Both the position numbers and the translations under genes were made by a program. From assembly GCA_015478575.1 (NCBI GenBank), contig JADMIN010000029.1, positions 1 through 11,977 of the forward strand: DNA of 11,977 nucleotides. The letters are read 5' to 3'. Below the pieces are notes generated by a model. It ran no database searches and was not told where the DNA came from. It saw nothing but the letters and a program-made list of their open reading frames with translations. Shown in pieces: positions 6,112 through 11,846 of the stretch (its first letter is position 1; every line of letters starts with the position of its first letter). The DNA is from Ktedonobacterales bacterium (GTDB taxonomy: Bacteria; Chloroflexota; Ktedonobacteria; Ktedonobacterales; JADMIN01).

Positions 6112-7923
6112 CTAAGCGCGATTGATGACGGGGAGCTTAGAGACGTTCCAGCGATCGTTGGCGCTGCGCACTTGGAACTGCACCATCGAGATGGCATCGG
6201 TCGGGCAGCGCACGATGCAGAGGCCGCAGCGGATGCACTTCTCCTCATCAATAATCATGTCCGCGCCGCCCTCCCAGGCGCTTCCCGCCACCACACGCAG
6301 CGGATCACCCTTCACGACGCGCGTCAGCCCTTGCATACTGATGCAGTCATACGGGCAGATATCCACGCAGCCGCTGCAAAGGATACAGATGGAAGGGTCA
6401 ATCGTAATGTTGAGTTGGCATTGCAGACAGCGCCGTGCTTGGGTGATGGCCTCGTCCGGGCTGTAGCCAGTCTCAGTCTCGGTCACGATGCTAAAGCGCT
6501 TCTGCAGTGGCAGCGCCGGAATGATCTGATAGGGAATGGACTCGTAATCGTCCACCATGCCCCGACGGAAGTCCGGTAGCTCAATCTCCAGCGCCTCCTC
6601 AGCGGAGCTATCCTCGCCGCCCAGATAGCGGTTGATGGCCGCCGCGGCATCGCGCCCGTCAGCGATGGCGGAGATGAGGTTGCGTGAGCCTTCCGTGAAG
6701 TCTCCGCCCGCGAAAAGGCCCGGCCGGCTGGTCATCCAGGTATCGCGGTCTACCAGTGGGATGCCCCACTTGTTGACCTCCAACCCCAGTTCCTTGGCCG
6801 GAATCCACGAGGTATCCGCATACTGGCCATACGCCGCGATGACCGTGTCCACATCGAGCGTGAACTCGGAGCCGGGCACTGGAATGGCGCGGCGGCGACC
6901 GCTGGCGTCGGGATCACCCAGGCGGTTACGCACAAACCTGGCGCCGCTGACATGGATACCATCCTCACTGAGCACCTCGACATTGGAGGCGAGATAGATG
7001 AACTCGACATGCTCCAGCGTCGCCTCATCCACCTCATACTCGTCGGAAGGCATCTCCTCTTTCGAGCGGCGGTAGAGTACGTAGACCTTTTCCGCGCCGA
7101 AGCGGATGGATGACCGGCAGCAGTCCATCGCGGTGAAGCCGCCGCCGAGCACGGCAACCTTCTTGCCGACGAAGACCGGCTCGCCGAAGTTGACTTTCTC
7201 CAGGAAAGGCAGGCCTGGCAGCACACCCTGCAAGTGCGCGCCGGGGACTTCCTTGTTGTCGGGTCCCGTCATGGGATTCGAGAGCATGCAGCCCGCGCCC
7301 AGATAGACAGCATCGTACTGGTTGAGCAGGTCGGTGAGTTGGATATCCTTGCCGATGGTGGTGTTGAGCTTCACCTCGATGCCCAGCGCCTCCAGATACT
7401 CATCGCACTCTTCCTTTGTCACCTCGCGCGGCAGGCGCCAGACGGGAATACCCCCGACCATCATACCGCCAGGAGATGGATACGTGTCGTAGACCGTTAC
7501 TGGGTAGCCGACCTCCGCCAACTCGCGCGCGCAGGCGATACCCGCGGAGCCAGCACCAACGACGGCGATCTTCTTGTTCTTGGTAATCGTGGGCCGCTCC
7601 GGCAGGTGGCGAAACTCACGATGGTCGTAAGACGCGCGCTTGAGCCAACAGATGCTCACTGGCTTGCCATCAATCTTGTTGCGGCGGCAGACTGGCTCGC
7701 AGGGGCGCGCGCAGGTGCGGCCCAACACGCCCGGCACGACATTCGACCGGCGATTGAGGACATAGGCTTCATCGAACCGGCCCTGCGAGATCAGCCCAAT
7801 ATAATTCGCAACGTCAGTGCGGGCCGGGCAGCCAACCTGACAGGGAATGTTTGTTTTGTACCAGTCGGGCTCGACTTCTTCGGACTGGTACAGGAGGTCC
7901 AAATTCTCATCCGGATCAATCAT
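6112..7923 (-). CDS. GltD-like FAD/NAD(P) oxidoreductase with C-terminal 2[4Fe-4S] ferredoxin domain
   Basis: Predicted cytoplasmic flavin electron-transfer protein of the glutamate synthase small-subunit (GltD/NfnB-like) family, 603 residues from ATG 7923. The N-terminal Fe-S domain has C28, C32 (PCQVGCPARTD) and C71, C75, C79 (GRTCARPCEPVC). An FAD fold follows (GAGSAG, about 123-128), then the second nucleotide fold (GGGFTA, about 260-265) with YRRSKEEMP, a pattern usual for NADPH binding, and a C-terminal FAD motif (LFAGGDF). The end adds a CLQC pair and two ferredoxin motifs: CILCSGCVDIC (from about 513) and CIRCGLCIVRC (from about 563). Hydride from NAD(P)H can thus pass through FAD to low-potential clusters. 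No glutamate synthase large subunit is nearby, so the partner is unknown. ATG 7923 has GGAAGGG 9 nt upstream; ATG 7959 is an alternative. The open frame reaches 8157, but the extension is low-complexity and crosses the likely promoter. Confidence 0.9.
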   Translation of the reverse strand: MIDPDENLDLLYQSEEVEPDWYKTNIPCQVGCPARTDVANYIGLISQGRFDEAYVLNRRSNVVPGVLGRTCARPCEPVCRRNKIDGKPVSICWLKRASYDHREFRHLPERPTITKNKKIAVVGAGSAGIACARELAEVGYPVTVYDTYPSPGGMMVGGIPVWRLPREVTKEECDEYLEALGIEVKLNTTIGKDIQLTDLLNQYDAVYLGAGCMLSNPMTGPDNKEVPGAHLQGVLPGLPFLEKVNFGEPVFVGKKVAVLGGGFTAMDCCRSSIRFGAEKVYVLYRRSKEEMPSDEYEVDEATLEHVEFIYLASNVEVLSEDGIHVSGARFVRNRLGDPDASGRRRAIPVPGSEFTLDVDTVIAAYGQYADTSWIPAKELGLEVNKWGIPLVDRDTWMTSRPGLFAGGDFTEGSRNLISAIADGRDAAAAINRYLGGEDSSAEEALEIELPDFRRGMVDDYESIPYQIIPALPLQKRFSIVTETETGYSPDEAITQARRCLQCQLNITIDPSICILCSGCVDICPYDCISMQGLTRVVKGDPLRVVAGSAWEGGADMIIDEEKCIRCGLCIVRCPTDAISMVQFQVRSANDRWNVSKLPVINRA

Positions 7924-7932
7924 CGCCCAGAT

Positions 7933-7939
7933 CCCTTCC
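7933..7939 (-). promoter_or_regulatory. Ribosome binding site favouring oxidoreductase start at 7923
   Basis: GGAAGGG on the minus strand lies 9 nt before ATG 7923. The alternative ATG at 7959 is preceded only by GAGTGGGCGG, a weaker match. The choice changes the N-terminus by 12 residues and is not certain. Confidence 0.4.
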
Positions 7940-8056
7940 GTGACGTTGCCATCCGACATCCGCCCACTCTGGCGCGCGGACGGCGGCGATATGCGCGATA
8001 GCTCTCTGCGCCCCGCTGAAGGCGGCGGTAGCCTCAATGTGGACGGTGGCGAGCAT

Positions 8057-8076
8057 ACTGGCCAGCCACGGCCAGT
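8057..8076 (-). other. Hairpin in the oxidoreductase leader
   Basis: ACTGGCC (8057-8063) and GGCCAGT (8070-8076) form a perfect 7-bp stem with a 6-nt loop. It lies in the roughly 150-190 nt predicted leader between the TATACT promoter and the oxidoreductase start. I recognise no riboswitch class in this leader. Confidence 0.35.
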
Positions 8077-8120
8077 CCGTGGAATCCCGCTCACCGACGA
8101 CGCGCTCGCATACCACGCTA

Positions 8121-8150
8121 AGTATAGCATTGCCCTCTCTGGCACGCCAA
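8121..8150 (-). promoter_or_regulatory. Promoter of the oxidoreductase gene
   Basis: On the minus strand, TTGGCG (8145-8150) and TATACT (8121-8126) are separated by 18 bp, and TGC directly before TATACT makes an extended -10. This is the best promoter match in the window. Transcription would start near 8114, giving a long leader and ruling out translation from the upstream codon at 8157. Confidence 0.6.
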
Positions 8151-8180
8151 CATCCACCCAGCCTCCGCGACATGACCCAC

Positions 8181-8209
8181 GCTAGACGGCGTCCGTGCTA
8201 GACGGCGTC
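8181..8209. repeat. 13-bp direct repeat spanning the alpha/beta hydrolase stop codon
   Basis: GCTAGACGGCGTC occurs at 8181-8193 and 8197-8209, a 16-bp period. Read on the minus strand, each copy carries GACGCCGTCTAGC, so the last coding bases and the TAG stop are duplicated just downstream. The neighbourhood also forms GGCGTC-G-GACGCC (8204-8216), a possible hairpin at the transcript end. A small local duplication is the simplest reading. Confidence 0.6.
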
Positions 8210-9226
8210 GGACGCCTCGTCACGCACGGAATCCGCCGCCTGGCTGGCTCGCGCTTGGGCGCCAGCGGCCTCGTCGCCCAACTGGTGCGTGCCCAAATGG
8301 CGTGTAAAGAAAGCCACCACACGCGCGCAGTAGGCCGGGCGGTCCTGGAAGTAGGCGCCGCAGTGCGCGGCGCCCTCGACGATCCATAACTCCTTTGGCT
8401 CACGCGCGGCTTCATAGACCGCGTAGCCCTGCGCGACAGGCGAGATGCTATCCTCGGTGCCATGGATGAGCAACAGTGGGCGCGGCGAGAGCGCCGCGAC
8501 CTCGCGCACTGGCTGCACATCACCGCCACGATAGCCCGCCAGCCGTGGCAAAAAGACATCCGCGGCACGCACGGCCAGGGTGGGGAGACGGGTCGCGCGC
8601 GCCGGAAGGCGCAGGAGGCGCCGGACGCCATGAGCGACCACCGCGGCGTGGGTGGAGAAAGGCGTGTCAGCTACGACAGCGCGCACGTCAGGGCAGCGGG
8701 CAGAGCCGATAATCGCCGCCGACGCGCCCATTGAGAAGCCGATGACGCCGATACGCGCGGAAGGCACGCGCCGCTTGGCATAAGCTATCGCGCCGAAGAA
8801 ATCCTCGGTGGTGGCATAGCCAAGCGTGACTGGGCCAGGGTGGCCAGGGCGGTGGCCGTGGAAATCGAAGAGCAGCACATTAAAACCGGCGCGCCAGAGG
8901 GCGGTGGCAATGCCCACTAGCTCGAACTTGCCGCCGCGATAGCCATGGCAGCCGACCACCACGCGGTCGGAGCCGGGGCGCCGCAGCCACCAGCCGTGCA
9001 GCACGTGCTCGCCATGTCGTGGGCGAAACGTCACTTCCTCGAAGTCCGCGCCAGTCTCAAAAGGTGTGATGGCATACTCATCATATGGACCGCTCCGCTG
9101 GGGCACCGTCAGCACGCGCGCGGTTACGTACCCAATGCCGACGCCGCTCAGGAGCGCAGCTCCCCCGGCCACTCCCGCGGCGGCCATCATCCGCCGCCGC
9201 CATTGCTTCCTGTTGCCGCCAAGCAT
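8198..9226 (-). CDS. Membrane-anchored alpha/beta hydrolase
   Basis: Serine hydrolase of the alpha/beta fold, resembling the Bem46/dipeptidyl-peptidase-like S9 group; the substrate is unknown. Numbered from ATG 9226 (342 residues): a basic N-terminus (NRKQWRRR), a hydrophobic stretch at about 13-38 that may be a membrane anchor or Tat-like signal, an oxyanion region HGYRGG (about 94-99), DFHGH, the nucleophile elbow GFSMGAS with S165, the acid D259 in HGTEDSISP, and the base H288 in EGAAHCG. The triad is complete. The C-terminal 25 residues are Ala/Asp/Glu-rich and look dispensable. A GTG at 9238 would add four residues, but ATG 9226 has a perfect GGAGGT 10 nt upstream. The gene is read toward the oxidoreductase, which seems to have its own promoter. 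It could be an esterase, a thioesterase or a peptidase; I cannot choose. Confidence 0.88.
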   Translation of the reverse strand: MLGGNRKQWRRRMMAAAGVAGGAALLSGVGIGYVTARVLTVPQRSGPYDEYAITPFETGADFEEVTFRPRHGEHVLHGWWLRRPGSDRVVVGCHGYRGGKFELVGIATALWRAGFNVLLFDFHGHRPGHPGPVTLGYATTEDFFGAIAYAKRRVPSARIGVIGFSMGASAAIIGSARCPDVRAVVADTPFSTHAAVVAHGVRRLLRLPARATRLPTLAVRAADVFLPRLAGYRGGDVQPVREVAALSPRPLLLIHGTEDSISPVAQGYAVYEAAREPKELWIVEGAAHCGAYFQDRPAYCARVVAFFTRHLGTHQLGDEAAGAQARASQAADSVRDEASDAV

Positions 9227-9236
9227 GTCGCTTCGC

Positions 9237-9242
9237 ACCTCC
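9237..9242 (-). promoter_or_regulatory. Ribosome binding site of the alpha/beta hydrolase gene
   Basis: A perfect GGAGGT on the minus strand lies 10 nt before ATG 9226. It overlaps the upstream GTG at 9236-9238, which argues that the GTG is not the start. Confidence 0.6.
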
Positions 9243-9290
9243 GGTCCGCTCTCCTGGCTGCCAGCATCTCACTGGATACTCCACATCTCA

Positions 9291-9296
9291 AGTATA
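9291..9296 (-). promoter_or_regulatory. Candidate -10 box (TATACT) of the hydrolase gene
   Basis: TATACT on the minus strand, in the context GCTATACTT, which is the same nine bases found at the oxidoreductase promoter (8121-8126). No clear -35 box is visible. It predicts a leader of roughly 60 nt before ATG 9226. Confidence 0.45.
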
Positions 9297-9469
9297 GCGG
9301 ATGGCGTGGCAGCGATGCCTCTCCGCGTCTCGAATCGCACTGATCTCCTTCTTCCGAATGCTCACCATGCCCACCGCTCACCCGTAGATGAGGTGAGACG
9401 CACGCCGTGCGGCCCGGCCTGAGGGTGCGCACCGCGCCGACCGCATGGCACTGGTCAGCCAGCGGGAGG

Positions 9470-9489
9470 TGTCATATTTGTCATATAGT
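9470..9489 (+). promoter_or_regulatory. Tandem TGTCATAT repeat overlapping a -10-like box
   Basis: Two 9-bp units, TGTCATATT (9470-9478) and TGTCATATA (9479-9487), are in tandem. TATAGT (9484-9489) overlaps the second unit and matches the -10 consensus at five of six positions. The patch is strikingly AT-rich for this DNA and lies about 130 nt before the pentapeptide-protein ATG. It looks like a promoter with a direct-repeat regulator site. Confidence 0.45.
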
Positions 9490-9615
9490 GAAGTCAACGA
9501 GATGTGCTGGGTTTCCCAGGAGCAGGCGAGTGGATACGAGAGCGGTGGAAGTGCCGGGGCACGGCAGACCAGGGCAAGGGAGAATGGCGGGGCGCCGCTT
9601 CATCGGTGGTCGGCC

Positions 9616-10539
9616 ATGAATCTTATCTCAAAGCCGCGGGCTGCCGCACAGGCGCGCGCGCGCGAATTGCTGCGGTCGCTGCTGACCGAGCGGGAATTCA
9701 CGCAGCTCACCAGCCAAGGGTATCTGGAGATGCGCAGCCAGAGCAATGAGCGGCGTGTCTATCGTATTCCGCGCGGACCGGGTATGGTGCGTGTCTTCGA
9801 CGGTGGCGAGGCGGTCTGGGATCTCTGCCTGCAACCGGCTGAGCCATTACCCGCCGATGATATCGTGCTGATGCACAAACTGCTGCTGGAGAGTGACGAG
9901 CAGGGCTACTGGGAGAAAGCCAATCGCTTTCTTCCCTTCTCCATCACGATCCCTGACCCGCTTGCTGGCCTCTTCTATCCTCATCGCACGCCGCCTCCCA
10001 CGCCACCACAGCCGCGCCGTCCCGCCCCACGTCCCACCCCGCGCCGCGTCGCGCCTCGACCCACTCCGCCGCCACCCGGTGTTCCCAGCCACCTCGACTT
10101 CCGCCGCGCGCACCTGGATGGGGGGCGGTTCTGCCGGGCCGAGTTGGCCGGAGCGGACTTCAGTGGGGCGCACCTGGCTGGGGCCGACCTGCGCTGGGCG
10201 GATCTGGAGCGCGCCAACCTCCGCGGCGCGGATCTCCGTGGGGCTGATCTCTTTGGCGCCCGGCTGGCGGGGGCCTCGCTTGCGGAGGCGGACCTGCGCC
10301 GCGCTGACCTGCGCCAGGCAGACCTACACGCGACCAATCTCCGCGCCGCGCTGATCTGCCGTGCCCTGATAGTTGACGCCCTGCTCATTGAGGCCGACCT
10401 CTCCGGGGCGGATGTGCGCGGTCTGCGCCTCGGCGAGGCCCAGATGGAACGCTGCCAACTCACCGACGTTCGTGGCGATGGCGAGACTACCTGGCCCACG
10501 GACTTCGACTCCCAGCAGCCACTCCCAGTTCGCCTGTAG
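9616..10539 (+). CDS. Uncharacterised N-terminal domain fused to pentapeptide repeats
   Basis: No known specific function. The 307-residue protein has three parts. Residues about 12-118 form a compact, mixed alpha/beta-looking domain with RELLRSLLTEREF, GYLEM, RVYRIPRGPGMVRVF and DDIVLMHKLLLES; from memory it resembles segments seen in uncharacterised Chloroflexota proteins, but I could not confirm that. Residues about 122-158 are a Pro/Arg-rich linker. Residues about 159-285 are some 25 pentapeptide repeats of the A(D/N)LXX type (GADLRGADLFGARLAGASL), which fold as a right-handed quadrilateral beta helix; the tail WPTDFD is like endings seen in such proteins. No signal peptide or membrane segment is visible, so it is probably cytoplasmic. 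ATG 9616 was chosen because the domain starts soon after it; GGTGGT lies 5 nt upstream but is a weak ribosome site. ATG 9445 gives 364 residues. Pentapeptide proteins include gyrase-protecting DNA mimics, but nothing here specifically points to that. Confidence 0.85.
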   Translation: MNLISKPRAAAQARARELLRSLLTEREFTQLTSQGYLEMRSQSNERRVYRIPRGPGMVRVFDGGEAVWDLCLQPAEPLPADDIVLMHKLLLESDEQGYWEKANRFLPFSITIPDPLAGLFYPHRTPPPTPPQPRRPAPRPTPRRVAPRPTPPPPGVPSHLDFRRAHLDGGRFCRAELAGADFSGAHLAGADLRWADLERANLRGADLRGADLFGARLAGASLAEADLRRADLRQADLHATNLRAALICRALIVDALLIEADLSGADVRGLRLGEAQMERCQLTDVRGDGETTWPTDFDSQQPLPVRL

Positions 10540-10778
10540 CCGCATCTCTCCCCCAAGGGGCAATGGCTTCCTCGCGGGGACACACCAGATGTCTGGCATA
10601 CCTATCCCACTGCCAGCCAGCTAGCTATTTTGGTGGCCGCGAGTGAGTATCACGCTCGATGCCGCGTACCATCTACAGGGCCGCGAAGAAACCGCACCAG
10701 CGGGTGCGGCGCCCACTGACGAGCAACCTGATGCGATATGTGTTCTCTGAGCAGGCGAAGAGAAGTGAAGTTCCGCTC
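10540..10778. other. Intergenic region before the propeller lipoprotein gene
   Basis: A short CCCC-AA-GGGG pairing (10551-10560) follows the pentapeptide stop but is too small, with too tight a loop, to call a terminator. An in-frame ATG at 10659 would extend the propeller protein by 40 residues, but that extension is basic, low in similarity to any signal sequence, and separates the start from the lipoprotein signal. No clear promoter is seen. Confidence 0.4.
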
Positions 10779-11846
10779 ATGCGACATCTCATAGGCTTGC
10801 ACCGCCCAGCGGTGCTGTGTCTCGCGCTGGCGCTGGTGCCAGCGCTCCTGGCTGGCTGCGGCGAGGCCACGCTGGCGCAACGCACCTCAGGCTCAGTCAC
10901 GTTGACGGGGCAGACGAGTGTGGCGGGCAATGCCACGCTCGTCGAATATACCATTCCTGACGCCGACGGCTATCCCTACGCGCTTACGCAAGCGCCAAAC
11001 GGCGATCTCTGGATAAGCGAGCACTTGCCGCCGGATGATACCAAGGATGATCCGTTCATCGGGCATCTCACCAGCCGCAACGTGCTGGCGCAGTTGCCGG
11101 TGCCGACGCCAGGCACCAACCCCAACAGCATCGCCGCCAGCGCGGATGGCACGATCTGGTTCACCGAGCCGAACAAGAGCCTCATCGGGCGTGTCGCACC
11201 CGATGGCAAGATCACCACGCCTTTCACCGTCCCCAACGGTGGGCAACCGCTTGCGATCACCGTAGGACGCGATGGTGCCCTCTGGTTCACCGATCCTGGC
11301 ACGAACCAGATCGGGCGTGTCACTCCAGAGGGGAAGATGGTCGAGTATCGGCTGGTCAAGGCGTTTCGCTTCCCCGATCAGATTACCGTAGGGCCAGATG
11401 GCAACCTCTGGTTCACCGAACGCTATGGCAACGGTATTGGGCGCATCACGCCCTCGGGCGCGTTCATGGAGTTCCCGCTGCCAGCGAGCGATAGTGAGCC
11501 AATTGGCATCACGAGCGGCCCCGACCGTAGCCTCTGGTTCACGGAGAACAAGCGCAACGCCATTGGGCGCATCACGCTGGCGGGCAAGATCACCGAGTTC
11601 CCTCTCGCATCACAGGGAAGTGCCCCCAACGGCATTACGGTCGGGAGGGATGGCAACCTCTGGTTCTGTGAGAACACACGCAACCGCATCGGCAGCATGA
11701 CGCCTACGGGCCAGCTCACAGAATACGCGCTTCCCGCGCCAAGCAGCGGCCCGCTCAACATACTGGCCAGCCGCGATGGCAACATCTGGTTCACCGAGGT
11801 CGGCAGCAATCGGCTGGGGCGCATCACGCCGCGGAAGGGTGGCTAA
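10779..11846 (+). CDS. Virginiamycin B lyase-like seven-bladed propeller lipoprotein, probably not a lyase
   Basis: Exported lipoprotein of 355 residues from ATG 10779: MRHLIGLHRP, a hydrophobic core, and lipobox LAGC with C27. The mature part is a beta-propeller of the Vgb/NHL type with seven W-containing motifs (LWISE, IWFTE, LWFTD, LWFTE, LWFTE, LWFCE, IWFTE). The last six start at 11145, 11271, 11397, 11523, 11649 and 11775, exactly 126 nt (42 codons) apart; the first is 147 nt earlier because of an insert. Staphylococcal Vgb uses a Glu-Pro-His-Gly-Ile...WFxE site with a catalytic His. The matching blade here reads EPIGI...LWFTE, with Ile for His, and no other blade has PHGI. Streptogramin lyase activity is therefore unlikely; a binding or other surface role is more probable. 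Earlier starts at 10659 and 10731 would bury the signal peptide; the chosen ATG has only a weak AAGTGAAG ribosome site. Confidence 0.87.
   Translation: MRHLIGLHRPAVLCLALALVPALLAGCGEATLAQRTSGSVTLTGQTSVAGNATLVEYTIPDADGYPYALTQAPNGDLWISEHLPPDDTKDDPFIGHLTSRNVLAQLPVPTPGTNPNSIAASADGTIWFTEPNKSLIGRVAPDGKITTPFTVPNGGQPLAITVGRDGALWFTDPGTNQIGRVTPEGKMVEYRLVKAFRFPDQITVGPDGNLWFTERYGNGIGRITPSGAFMEFPLPASDSEPIGITSGPDRSLWFTENKRNAIGRITLAGKITEFPLASQGSAPNGITVGRDGNLWFCENTRNRIGSMTPTGQLTEYALPAPSSGPLNILASRDGNIWFTEVGSNRLGRITPRKGG

Larger units (their letters stand above)
9243..9615. other. Divergent intergenic region without a credible gene
   Basis: This is the longest gene-free stretch. It holds the hydrolase -10 box (9291-9296), a CTCACC/GGTGAG inverted pair around 9378-9398, a perfect palindrome GGTGCGCACC (9424-9433), and the tandem repeat with a -10-like TATAGT at 9470-9489. 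An open frame from ATG 9445 runs into the pentapeptide gene, but its first 57 codons are low-complexity and lack a ribosome site, so I treat them as untranslated. Confidence 0.5.

Noticed and set aside
4937..6115. 392-codon plus-strand open frame
   Set aside because: Antisense to the clear GH3 gene; His/Arg-rich composition without domain motifs, no ribosome site. It is a by-product of GC-rich coding DNA.
7234..8001. 255-codon plus-strand open frame
   Set aside because: Antisense to the oxidoreductase with all its intact Fe-S and nucleotide-binding motifs; no recognisable protein features.
7960..8157. N-terminal extension of the oxidoreductase to a start at 8157
   Set aside because: Low-complexity Pro/Ser/Arg sequence unlike the GltD family, and the best promoter lies within it, so it should be leader or upstream DNA.
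9424..9433. Perfect palindrome GGTGCGCACC
   Set aside because: Ten-base GC palindromes are common by chance at this composition; no second copy or promoter link was seen.
9470..9487. Pho box
   Set aside because: TGTCATA units are similar, but the period is 9 bp rather than 11 and the neighbouring gene has no phosphate link.
9445..9615. N-terminal extension of the pentapeptide protein to ATG 9445
   Set aside because: No ribosome site, Gly/Arg/Ser-rich filler sequence, and it contains the promoter-like tandem repeat.
10551..10560. CCCC-AA-GGGG as a terminator after the pentapeptide gene
   Set aside because: Four base pairs with a two-base loop is not a stable hairpin and no T-tract follows.
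10998..11800. CRISPR-like regular repeats
   Set aside because: The 126-nt periodicity is protein-coding: each unit is a propeller blade in a single frame, with no spacers.
10779..11846. Streptogramin (virginiamycin B) resistance determinant
   Set aside because: The catalytic His of the lyase is replaced by Ile and the protein is a lipoprotein; overall propeller similarity alone does not support resistance.
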